A stretch of DNA of 64,000 nucleotides from Eupeodes corollae (lineage: Eukaryota; Arthropoda; Insecta; Diptera; Syrphidae). A program made the position numbers and the translations under genes. The notes beneath the pieces were generated by a model. The model worked only from the letters and a program-made list of their open reading frames with translations. It searched no databases and had not been told where the DNA came from. This document shows positions 24,520-34,954 of the stretch, one piece after another. Where the stretch lies: assembly GCF_945859685.1 (NCBI RefSeq), contig NC_079147.1, positions 213,717,578 to 213,781,577 on the forward strand, in the 5' to 3' direction. Positions within the stretch are counted from its first letter, which is position 1, and each line of letters starts with the position of its first letter.

Positions 24520-26120
24520 CTCATAGAAATAATCAACGGTAAGAATTGAAAATAGGACCGATGCTGACGAAGTGGTAGGTGTTCTCAACTGCATCAAGAT
24601 TACACATTGTGCATAAGCCTACAGTGTCATTCTAAAAAGCCCTAGCATTCAAGTTAAATAATCCACACCTCGTTCTTAATATCATACTTATCATTTCTCG
24701 TGAATTTGAGTCATTAAAATAATTCGGTGTCTCTGTGTGATACATTAATATACTCGTCGTGAAATTGTGATTGTAAGGCACGTTTGGTAGAATCTTTCAA
24801 CTGTTGTTTTTTCACTTTCAGTTTTATCAAAAGTATGTTGTGGGCATGTTTCCAATCAAAATTAGTGGCTTCATAATAATTGACAATTATGCCAGTCGCG
24901 TGGAAGAGTCGTGACCATTCCTGGGCTAAATAAATATTTTTGGGCAGTACTGCGGATGAAAGTATGCATATTAAGTTAAAAATGGGTGAACTGAAAAATT
25001 TTGGAAAATATTTCAAATGTAGTAAGAAACGCTTTTGGAAAACCGGTTTCGATGTTTATAACGTAGTTAAGTGTATTATCTGGTAGGTTGAAACATCTTT
25101 TGAGGATAAACCTTTGAAGCTTTGCACATTGTATGTACTCTGTGTACCCCCATACTTGAGCACAGTAATACATAATTGATCTGGAGGCTGAGTCATGGAC
25201 TTTAAACTTTACTGAATGTGGCACTAACTTATTTTTCAGGAACTTAGACCAGGTTGCGTTGATTGCATTTTTTTGTTGCAAGCCTCTTTGTCAGATGTGC
25301 AGACCAAGACATATTATATATGTATAAAGACGACGCCAAGCTTTTTATACTGGTTTGTTATTTTTACTTCTACACCTTTAAAATTCCATTTTTCGCTTAA
25401 TGCTCTTCGACCTCCATTCCTAAAAATAACAATTTTAGATTTCTCAAGATTAACTTCAAGGTTCCATTTATCGCAATAGCTGCTGAACTTCGGTATAATT
25501 GTTTGAAGTAAAGCTGGACTCTCAGCGACAATTACAACATCATCATTCAAAAGAACATGTATTCCAATGGAGAGTTCACAATGTAGGTCATTTAAGAACA
25601 AGACAAAAAGCAGAGTGCTCAGAACGCAACCTTGTTTAACGGCTTTGTCCGTTACAAAGAAATTAGAGGTACTGCTTCCATCCCAGACGGCGACAACTGT
25701 ATCTGTATGAAGGGCAACACTAGTCAAAAACTGATGATCCTGTAGTTGACACAAAATTAAACTCGCCATGGCGATGAAACCCAAAGCATCTCCCGCTAAG
25801 TATAAACGCACCGATGTCTTCCAAGAGCTTGCAAAACATATTGCTGTCACTTCAGTATCTTTTGACATTCTCACTTCAGTAAAAAGCTGTGATATGGATA
25901 TCCGTGAATCGACTGTTCCTTTGATTCCTGTTCTGACGTTTCGATCCCCCATAAGTATAAAGTGGTTTGCTTGAAATTTATCAAAAAAAGTTTTAAATTT
26001 TACAAAATCACGCGTCCAATGATTGCAGTTAGATGTTTTTATTGCCGCAATCCAGTATAGTTTAAATTCTTTAAAATAAATTTCATAAAGACGTAATGAT
26101 AAAACAATAGTTTCATACAA
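24520..26120 (-). mobile_element. LINE remnant with endonuclease and reverse transcriptase pieces
   Basis: Read on minus. The 5' part (26120-25740) carries endonuclease pieces: NHFILMGDRNVRTG, and in a shifted frame LLEDIG and FVSTTGSS. A deletion then joins directly to the reverse transcriptase: VAVWDGSSTSNFFVTDKAVK, QGCVLSTLLFVLFLNDLH, a motif-C region reading VLLNDDVVIVAES where YADD is expected, then NLEVNLEKSKIVIF and YKKLGVVF. Frames 25281-24976 and 25016-24714 supply the thumb and C-terminal part (SIMYYCAQVWGY, NIYLAQEWSRLFH), and 24700-24530 a Cys-bearing end (CGLFNLNARAF, VGLCTMCNLDAVENTYHF). Several frameshifts and a lost catalytic motif make it inactive. Confidence 0.85.
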
Positions 26121-26471
26121 AAATAAGGTATCAAATTAAATTAAAAATCTTACAAAGCTGTTTTAAAGTTTGCCTTTTGGAGTTCCTTCCTAAAATCGGA
26201 AGGTCTGATTTGATGTGAACCTGTGATTACGTAGGCACGATCTTCGAAGCTGTCCCTTCGCGAACGTTCATTATCATCAATGGACGGTGAAAAGTATTAA
26301 TCGAAAACAAGATCAATCCGCAATGCACTAAATCTTGTAACCATTTGAAGAATATTTTTGACACCTTAATGAAATCAGGTAATTAATAACTTATTTTTTC
26401 GACCCTTCCCGCTGTCTGTCACCATCTCGTACCATCAAAATTGTCTGCCTTTTTGATATTTTACATAAAAT
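26121..26471 (-). other. Short fragment possibly of the nuclease-like family
   Basis: On minus, about 26285-26160 reads IDDNERSRRDSFEDRAYVIT and then SHQIRPSDFRKELQKANFKT. The QIRPSDFxKxLxxxNFK pattern recalls a segment that I associate with proteins related to the HAITGCDTTSA nuclease-like family, but the match is from memory and short. It lies between the LINE remnant and the pogo-type element. Confidence 0.35.
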
Positions 26472-26500
26472 AGTAGGGTAATTGCGGGAGAGATGCCGCG
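26472..26500 (+). repeat. pogo-type left terminal inverted repeat
   Basis: 29 bases, AGTAGGGTAATTGCGGGAGA then GATGCCGCG, exactly complementary to 28975-29003. Confidence 0.97.
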
Positions 26501-26895
26501 TCGGGGAAGATGCCGCACTCAACCAAACTCATACATCTAGTCATCCACGGAAATTTTTTTTTTTGATTTCTGTTCATAAAGTACTCAAAAGAAAACGTAC
26601 ACAAAAAAAACAACTTGCATAGAATATGTAACGCGAGTTTTTTTCTTTCTTTTGTTTTACGCACCCTTTTAGACTATGGAAATTTTCCAGTATGTTGCAG
26701 TTTGTGGATCCAAAAACAAGTTCTCGCGTGTTTTCTCAAGTGTAAGTATTTTGTGTCATTAAATAGTGTGTAAAGAAGTGGTCGGTGTGATTTTTTGTTG
26801 TTTTCGTTTTTTTTTCGATATGAAACGTGGTGCGGCATCTCTCCCTCACTACGGGGATAGATGCCGCACTTTTTTTTTGAGAAGATGCCGCATAT
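26484..26895. repeat. Subterminal GAGATGCCGC motif cluster, left end
   Basis: Five motifs: one in the terminal repeat itself (about 26484-26500), GGGGAAGATGCCGCAC (about 26503-26518), an inverted TGCGGCATCTCTCCCTC (about 26831), GGGGATAGATGCCGCACT (about 26850-26868) and GAGAAGATGCCGCAT (about 26879-26893). Three further copies lie at the right end (28777, 28799 and in the terminal repeat). Probably transposase binding sites, by analogy with other DNA transposons. Confidence 0.8.
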
Positions 26896-26940
26896 TTAAA
26901 TTGTTTATTTTGCATTTAAAATTTAATACAGGAATAAGAA

Positions 26941-28747
26941 ATGCCACGAAAATATAAAAGAACAACAAACCGAGGAAGTTGGAGCGAAGAGGCATTGGAG
27001 GATGCTCGAAAAAGCATTGAAGATGGGATGTCCGTTCGGAAAGCCGAAAAATTGTTTGGTGTACCGGCTAGAACTCTTTCGAGACGGTTAAAAGATGGAA
27101 ATTTTGAAAAGAAACCACTAGGCTTTATGGGTAATTATTTACTTAATTAGTTATTGAACTTTGTGAAGGTATATGAAGGTAATTTGTATATCTATTGACA
27201 GGTGTTCTTGGAAAAGAAAATGAAAGAAAGCTAGCAGATCACATAAAAAAATTAGCGGCTGCAGGATTTGGTGTTGACAGAGAAGGAATTAGGAGCTTGG
27301 CGTTTAAGCTAGCGGAGAAAATGAATATCAAACACAAATTTAACTCAACTAAAAAAAAGCCGGATATGCATGGCTTGCCTCTTTTTTGGAAAGGAATAAA
27401 GACATTTCATTAAGACAATCCGAAGGACTTTCCCTTTCCCGTGCTCAGGGTATGAATCGATCGGCAGCAAATGACTTTTTTGAAGTTCTTCAAAAAGTTT
27501 TGACTGAAAACAATTTAATGGACAAACCCGGAAATATATTTAATATGGACGAAAGCGGATTACAACTGAATAATAAACCGGGAAAGGTGTTAACGCAAAA
27601 GGACGTTCATGTGGTAACTGCTAAGGAGAAAGGAGAAAATGTCACTGTTGTAGCATGTTGTAACGCAGAGGGAAACTTCTTACCACCTGTTTTGATAATG
27701 AAAGGAGTAAATAGAAAAGCAGAGTTTATGGACGGATTACCAAGTGGCTCCGATGTTTACATGAACAAAAAATCATCGTACATCAATACTGAGTTATTTT
27801 TTAGATGGTTGAAAGAACATTTCATGCCACGAAAACCTGTAGGTAAGACACTGTTAATCTTGGATGGTCACACGTCTCACAGCAACGCCTTGGAGATGCT
27901 GGAATTTGCTGAAAACAACAAAATCATTATCCTCTGCTTACCAAGTCATACTACACAAGCACTGCAACCTTTAGATCGAAGTTTTTTCAAGCCATTAAAA
28001 TCGTTTTTCCATAACGAAGCCAAGGCTTGGATGAACCATCATAAAAATAGAACCATAACGAGGTACCAGGCTGGGCATTTAATTGGGAATGCATGGGAGA
28101 AAGCAGCGTCTGTTGGAAATGGAGCTTCAGGTTTCAGAGCCACAGGAATCTACCCTTTTAATCCTCAAGCTATTCCAGATCACTTCTTTAGCATATCAGA
28201 CTCAGCTGCAGTCGAGGTTCAGCAATCGGCAGCTCTTCCGTCAGAAACGATCGTTTTATCTCCTGAATCGAACTTGAAACCGGTAATTCCAACCACCAGC
28301 AATACATCGCACAACTGTTATCATTCTGAAAATGAAACACACACTTCAACATGCTTCAATAAATCTACGCCAACAAAACTACTTCAAGAAATTTCACCAC
28401 TGCCGAAAATTCCAGCGCTGACTTTTTCAAGAAGAAGACAGAAGGCAGAAGTCTTAACTTCACCCAGCTCAATAGAAAAAAAGAAGAAAATTAAGTCTCC
28501 AATGCCCCAAGAAGAAAAAAAAGCTTCAAAAAGGAAGATTGAGCCGGCTGCGAATCCTAATGTCTGTGCGGAATGTTGGGAAAATTATTTTTTGACAAAA
28601 AAAAGAGAGGATTGGATCCAATGTTCAAAATGTAGTAAGTGGCTACATGAAAATTGTACACGCTACAAAAAAACAGAATTTTCCCTCTGCACAGACTGTG
28701 GACGTGATGAGGAACGAAAAAAACATGCTGGAGATAAAACAATATAA
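26941..28747 (+). pseudogene. pogo-type transposase (HTH_psq, CENPB-type HTH, DDD core, PHD finger), one frameshift
   Basis: Exon 1 is 26941-27130 (ATG start, 63 codons plus one base), the intron 27131-27201 (GTAATT...GACAG), exon 2 27202-28747. Exon 1 encodes an HTH_psq domain (SWSEEALEDARKSIEDGMS to TLSRRLKDG). Exon 2 begins a CENPB-type second HTH (ENERKLADHIKKLAAAGFG), then the frame slips in a run of eight A at 27351-27358; six or nine A would keep it open, and just beyond it the +1 frame reads AGYAWLASFLERNKD. The catalytic core has Asp at about 27548 (NMDESG), 27863 (LILDGHTSHSN) and 27974 (LQPLDRSF), the last two separated by 36 residues, a pogo-like DD36D arrangement. The C-terminus carries a C4HC3 PHD-like finger (CAECW, QCSKCSKWLHENC, CTDC) at about 28563-28700. 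Either a recent inactivating indel or a homopolymer sequencing error. Confidence 0.88.
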
Positions 28748-28974
28748 AAATAACATACAAATTCAATGAATTTAATATGCGGCATCTCTCCCACACATGT
28801 CGGGAGAGATGGCACACATAATACATTTTATATTATTATTAATATTTATGAAATAATTTATAATTTTTTATTTTGATGTTTTATAATGGTAGAAAATAAA
28901 TCCATTTTTAAGTTGTTTTTGAAAAATTGTGTTTTTTTTACTTTTATAAAAAATTACATCAATTTTTAAAAAAG

Positions 28975-29003
28975 CGCGGCATCTCTCCCGCAATTACCCT
29001 ACT
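28975..29003 (-). repeat. pogo-type right terminal inverted repeat
   Basis: Exact inverted copy of 26472-26500; homology stops immediately inside and outside. Confidence 0.97.
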
Positions 29004-30659
29004 TTGCATCATTAAACCAAAAATCAGATTTGATGAAATGACGTTATTTATCTAATATTTTTAAACGCTTTAACCTTCTACCGACACCCTCTCCACCAAC
29101 AGATAAGAGGTCTCAATGAAAGCATTGTCACTTTTAATGAGACAAAACATTTCACAAGGTTCATTCCCTAACGTAGATCATGCTTCGACCGTTTATAACG
29201 TAAAAAAGAACTCATCCCAAAAAATGTAAATACTGGGAAACTAACTTATCGAAAAAAATGGTTTGTGCATTCGATTACTTCCTTAAAATACAGAAACCAT
29301 TCCTCTTAAAGTATTGTTCTGCCATTCTTTCATATTTGTATTAAAATACAGGTATTTCAAAAAATTAAAAATTTGAATTCATTAAAAATACAATTCGCAT
29401 AGTCTGCGGAAAAGTCCATTGCTTTCGACATCTTATTTCTTAAAATTGGTGCAATCTTACGTTAAAAAGGGGAGACTTACTTTAACCATATAATATGTAT
29501 AGTTTTGTATCATTGCACTTAAAGTGTCATAAACGCTGATGAAGGAAAATAGACTAAACTATCTCAGAACACAAACAAGAAACGTCTAATACTCGAACAA
29601 TACCCCGTACTCGTACTTAATTTTAAAACATAGGACTCAAGCTGTTTACTTACTCCATGCCAAGCCATCCTTCTTTTCGGCGGCCATTCCTTTCCCAGTA
29701 AACTTCTTCATTCATTATTTTATGTAAAATGTACACAAGTACATCATTCCTGCCCTGCTGACCTAATAGCTTTATCATCAGTTAGAAGACTGTTTTTATT
29801 AATTCAAGTTAAAGTTCGTCTACCTTCAGTAATCTAAAACGGAAATTGTAATTGTTGAATAACATCGCACAATTGCAGCTACATTCATTCATTATTCTAC
29901 ATCATCAAATCAATTGAAAGGGCGACCTTAATTCTAATCGATTATATACGACTTACATAGCTAGAGTAGGTTATAAGTATGTAGCTTAGGACGTTCAATG
30001 AAAAAAAAAATAATGCTTAATCCATTTCTCGCAGTCAACATTCTACACTAGTTGATAATTATAATCTATACTACAGGTGAATGGTAGTTTTACTGTTGTA
30101 CGTCTATTCCTCAAGCTGATGGAGATTCATTGCTACTGTTTAATCAGACTAGGCAGATGCTTCTTTAAACCCAGAGAATGTGCATGCGTGAAAGAATGCG
30201 AGCAAATCTATTATATCATAGCCGTAGCAACTGATTGATACAGTGGAGTCAAAAAGGACCGCACCATAGACTTTAAAAGAAACATTTTGTAAACTGTTGC
30301 ATGAGGCCTTGAAAACTTGGAGTAGACCTTTAATTACAGGGATTCTGATTGAAAATCTTTTTGAAACGGAATTTTAATACTTTTCACATAAATCCAAATA
30401 CTTATGAATAAAACATTTTCGAGAACCGTGTGATACGGAAAGTGTCGAATACCCAAAGTACAGCTTATAAAATTACTAAAACTTCTATTCTATTCTATTT
30501 ATATTTCAATTTTAAATTGAAACCACTGATTGCCCCCACTGTTTCAGAACCAGTTCACTTCATTTCGTGTGAACTAGGAAGCAATCGCTTGCCACTCATT
30601 AAATATCATTAATTTTCTCTTAGCTTGGGATTCCTATTCATTCTTTTCTAAGCCATATG
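29004..30659. other. AT-rich intergenic, nothing recognised
   Basis: No supported gene, repeat or RNA in this stretch. The small frame at 30430-30612 has no recognisable features. Confidence 0.45.
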
Positions 30660-31907
30660 GAGGTAGAGGTATATGATGCCGAATGCCAAGTCAAAACCAC
30701 GGAGAAGACAGATGAATGAGTCTAACAAAAGACCACAAAAAAAGACTTTACAACCATCCCAATAGAAGACGTATAAAGATAGGTGCAAGAAGAGCCAGGA
30801 GATGTTGGCCGTCATTTTTCAGTGCTTGCTCCTGCTGCGACTGCGCAGCCGTTTTCTTCTCGCTCTTACAGAAAACAGAACTCACCGGGAGCGGTACCAA
30901 AGTGTGAATGAAATTCCATAGAAAAACCATCCATCGCAATAGCTGCTGCTGCACCAGCAAAGCATTGATTCCATACGATCTATAACCGTGATTACTCCTA
31001 CTCCTCGCTGAACGATTGCACGGACAGTTTACGAACTTCAAGCTGCAAGCTGTGAAAAAAAACCTGCTACAGGTATACAGGTGCCCGCAAGTGTTAATCG
31101 AAAGCGCGAAGCTAATTTCAGTAATAGAAATGAATTGCATGTCACATTTTGAAGCTACCGTTGTTGTTGCGTTGCCTTGCGTTGGTTTTGTCATGTCGTT
31201 TGTTCGTTGCGTTGTACCTTGGTTATAGGTATCGCCTGCCTGCCTCGATACGGTTCTAAGCCAAACTAGACAGCACAAATTGCGATCATTTTTCTAGAGG
31301 TGTTCTTCGTAGGATGTGTTATTCGTATTCCTGTAGCCATGGCATAAGTGTTCTAAAGGTTGTTCGAACAAAATACAAAAAGAAAAATCGCTTAAAAGAA
31401 CATCATCTGGATCTGGTCTCTGCGACAGATTATTAAGACACACAAAGATGTTAAGATTGTTAGAGATAAACAGTAACAGATATAGATACCTTAGAAGATA
31501 CTTGGTGCGCGCGAATGAGTGGGGTTGTAGGATGTAGGTACTGTAAGAAGACAGCGACGGACTGGACGAGACGACTTGGATCGGTTTTAAATTGATTCTT
31601 GACTTGTCTTGGCGGAGGAGGAGTGTAGTGAGTACTGTGTATGTTTATAGAGTGAGCCTTATTTCTTGTAGTACAGAAATCTTCCTTCTTTTTTGTGTTT
31701 TCGTTCGATGAAGCTCTTCATTTTGTCTCGTCTCGTCGGCCGTCGTCGTCATTGTCAGAAAAGAAGCAAATCGCAGTTACAGAAAAAGATATAACAGGGA
31801 AAAAATTAAACCAACAACAATATGCAAAAGCTGCACTGAGTCGCCTTGGCAGCCACCGTGCGTCCCAGTTGCTGCTTCCACCGGCCACCGCGCCGCCGCC
31901 GGATGCC
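30660..31907. promoter_or_regulatory. GC-richer non-repeat block, possible promoter/5' region
   Basis: Unlike the surrounding AT-rich DNA this block is mixed in composition, lacks transposon similarity, and contains CG-containing runs such as CGTCTCGTCGGCCGTCGTCG (about 31723) and GCCACCGCGCCGCCGCCGG. It ends in a TATA box. It looks like upstream/5' untranslated sequence of a developmental gene. The 176-residue minus frame 31278-30748 and the plus frame 31695-31916 are judged by-products of this composition. Stubble, downstream on plus, is the only candidate gene I can name; a transcript is not shown. Confidence 0.3.
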
Positions 31908-31916
31908 TATAAATAG
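31908..31916 (+). promoter_or_regulatory. TATA box candidate
   Basis: TATAAATAG, a full match to the TATA consensus, directly follows the GC-rich block. About 20-30 bases downstream lie TCACTTT (31926) and CGCACCTTAAGG, possible start-site sequence. May be an upstream Stubble promoter. Confidence 0.35.
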
Positions 31917-34900
31917 AAGGCAAAATCACTTTATGGGAACAGAGCGCACCTTAAGGGCAATAACCTAGAAACAAGAAGATTTTTGTGTCTTTGCTGAGAT
32001 TTATTAGGAGTGTTAGTAGTTCTTTTTTTGTGTCATGAGATTGGTGTTCAGGTGAAAAGGATTTCAAGAAGATGTTTGTTTCGGATTTTATTGGTTTTAT
32101 GAATTTTTGTTTCTCTTTTTGGACCGATCACTTATGGGCGAGGGTAGAGTGATGAAGTTGCCATTTGTCTGTTTCAAATATCAAGATTCTAACTTCCATT
32201 GGAAGTTATTGCAATCGATCCGAATTATTAAACTGATCTTAGATCTAAATCAATGATATTCAGAGATATGTCTGTGTGTGCGTGCGTATGAAAAATATTT
32301 GTAACTTAAAATATTTTATGAACAAGAAATGGAATTGTATTCTGAATAAACTTTAGCAATCAATAATAACGTTTTTGCTATATAAATTCTTGGATATTGA
32401 CAACCTAAAGCGATCAGTATTTGTTGTCGGACTCGATTGCCCTCAGTAAACTTATAAAAGAATACGATCTTTTGGGAATACAATCATTATAAATCATTTC
32501 TTAAATTAAACTTAAATGTAACATTCGTTTAAGTCACCTTAAGATCCAGACTTTTCATTAAAAGACTTCAATCAATTTGTGTTAATAATTTTACTGCAAT
32601 CATTGGAGGCTTCATGCACATTCCTTGTATTTATTTGAAGACTTAGCTTGCGTTTGAAGTTTTTCAATTGCAGAAAATTAATGTTTTTAAGGTCAAGCGA
32701 TTGATGATTGCAAAATTGGAAGTATCAATATTTAGGTCCTTTTAATAAATGCGATCTTTAAGTTGAATTCAATAAATAATTTATATTGACTTCATTATTT
32801 AAAGATCTCTAGATGAAATCAAAAGATTGCATTTCTTACAAGCCCTTCTCTCAGATGGCTTAAATAAGCTGAGCTCTTAGAAAATTTACAAGAATGACAC
32901 ACATTGCATTAAAAATGTGTACCTCTGGGATATGACTTAATTCAAATCAAATGGGGTGGCGCAACAGTCCGTTGTGAACCAGGGCCTAGTGAGTTACAAC
33001 TCTCAACCATTCCTGTGTGGGAGTACTGTTCTCAGGAATGGAAGGGATATACAATTTTAGGCCGAATCCGAACGGCTAGTTTGAGAAAGCACTTTTTCAT
33101 GACAAGAATTACTCTTGAAGGATTTGTCAATTCCTCGCAATTATGACTTAATTATTTCGTCAAAATAAAATTTGTATTGCGATCAAGCCTTAGTCGCGTT
33201 TTGAATTAAATCTCTTTGTTTTACTTAAATTCACTATATTTGTTTAATAACATTTTTACAACTTTTCTTAGTATAAATAAAATAACATAACACTACTTAA
33301 ATTAAAGTACGACGTTTAATAGATGGTAACTCTAGCCAGTTTTTGATTCTAATGTTCTATCAGTTTCAATTTATGATCATAATAATGAAATAGAGCTTAA
33401 AAATTATTCCAATAATATAAAAAAAAGATATCAAAAGAAAGCGAAAGGCTAAGGTTGTGCTGCTTTTCTTCTTACCAGCTTAAAAACGCAGAAGGTTGCG
33501 GCAGCAAAAAGTCGTTGACTTAAAAACATGACCTTCATATGCAACCACCATGAATAAAACATTAACACCAACCTACAAGGGTCAAATTTATTGCAAATTA
33601 ACACAAACATATTTCAACGAAACAGGATTTAGAGACCATATAAAATAAACACAAATCAGGAAAAATGCATGTGATGAAGACATGCAATGAAGATCGTTTA
33701 TCTTCTGCAGCCAAATGAAAAATGCTATAAATGTCAAATTTTAATTATTTCATTAACTTGTTTTCAGTACAACACTTTTGAAAGGTATCATTTTATTATA
33801 AGCCTGGAAATACAAAATCCTTTTTTTAAAAAATTGATCATTTATGACAAGGTTAACAGATATTCATTAACAATGATAATACAAAACAAAAAAATACTAT
33901 TAATCTCAGTTGTATGATTAACGATGATTTTGAGGGACCTTTCAAAAGCAAAACTTGTTCCTATTCAATTATGTTTTAGGTATTGGTTTTCATTCATCTG
34001 TCCATATTTTCAACAACAAAGCAAAATTAATTGCTTGTGAGTATTGATCATTGCAAGTAAAGGTTCGAGACTTAGAGTTGAAGAAAAACGTATGTGCATG
34101 GCCATCATGACCAAAGATTTTATTGGGTGCGATATTTCCATGCTGCTCCTGTTTCCAGTTATCGTTGATCTTAACTTGAGATTATCTTGCGATTTTTAGG
34201 GTCTATATTGACATCGAAATTGAGATAAATGTAAGGCGCTCCCATACACCTTTAATAATATTGCATTTGATTGTAAAATTTCTAAAAACCGAACGGTACA
34301 AGCTTCAAAAACGTATTGAAATTGTGAAAATTTTTCAGTCTACGTGAAGAAGAAGGTCTATGCCAATGCTCCACATTCGGTTTAAAAACCCTTAAAATGT
34401 TTTTTGAGAAGTTTTAGAAGACATACAAATGTGCTAATTTGCAAAATTGCTGTTATGGTTTCATACTTAATGGGATAGCATCCACCTTATCATCAATAAC
34501 CATCCATTGATTTCTCCTAAAAAAACCCTTTCTTAAGTGAAACCTCTTATTGAAAAAAGACCTATATAATCTTAGATCCCGCCTTTTAGCCGTAGAGTAG
34601 AGGCATGAGCAGATTAACTTAATACGACTTCAAAAACAAAGTATTGTCGATTATACTCATTCTAAAGTCCACTTTTATTAATATGTATGTTTATCATATA
34701 AGGTTAAAGGTTATACTTATGAGACGTGTGTATCGCACGAAATCAGCAAAAAGAAGGAAGTAATGTGTAATAATAAAATGTCTAAGCTATTTGCTTATCA
34801 AGTACACTTCTTTCGAATTGTATAGTTAAAACTAAGTTATTTTTAGTTAAGGACTGAGGAACTAGGGTTAGCTACATCTTTTACATTTTAAGAGTGTCCT

Positions 34901-34954
34901 TTGTATCTCATTTAAGTGGTTTAGCCAGTTTATCGTAGAGTTAGACATTTACTT
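31917..34954. other. AT-rich, one SINE, no gene
   Basis: Contains the SINE copy at 32950-33146. Other open frames (for example 33687-33917) are AT-driven with no recognisable similarity. Confidence 0.45.
32950..33146 (-). repeat. SINE copy, head-truncated
   Basis: In reverse orientation matches the body and tail of the SINE at 57000-57285: GGTGGCGCAACAGTCCG at its tail, then CTCTCAACCATTCCTGTG, GAATCCGAACGGC and TCATGACAAGAATTACTCTT. It stops at TTGTCAATTCCTCGCAA, before the tRNA-like head, so it is truncated at its 5' end. Confidence 0.85.

Larger units (their letters stand above)
26472..29003 (+). mobile_element. pogo-type DNA transposon with PHD-finger transposase, nearly intact
   Basis: 2532 bp bounded by perfect 29-bp inverted repeats (26472-26500, 28975-29003). 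If the repeat is taken to start at GTAGGG, the left flank is TA, the usual Tc1/mariner/pogo target, and the right is TT, so one side may have mutated. Eight copies of a GGGAGAGATGCCGC-like motif cluster near both ends, the likely transposase binding sites. It encodes a two-exon transposase (26941-28747) broken by one frameshift. The repeat match and the long open frame make it the youngest-looking element in the window. Confidence 0.9.

Noticed and set aside
26472..26472. Clean TA target-site duplication for the pogo-type element
   Set aside because: The left flank can be read as TA but the right is TT, so a duplication cannot be claimed; one side may have mutated.
30748..31278. 176-residue minus-strand open frame
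   Set aside because: The longest non-transposon single frame, but composition (Gln/Ser/Cys mix with a hydrophobic patch) resembles no family, it lies in a GC-richer block where long chance frames are expected, and no splice or start context supports it.
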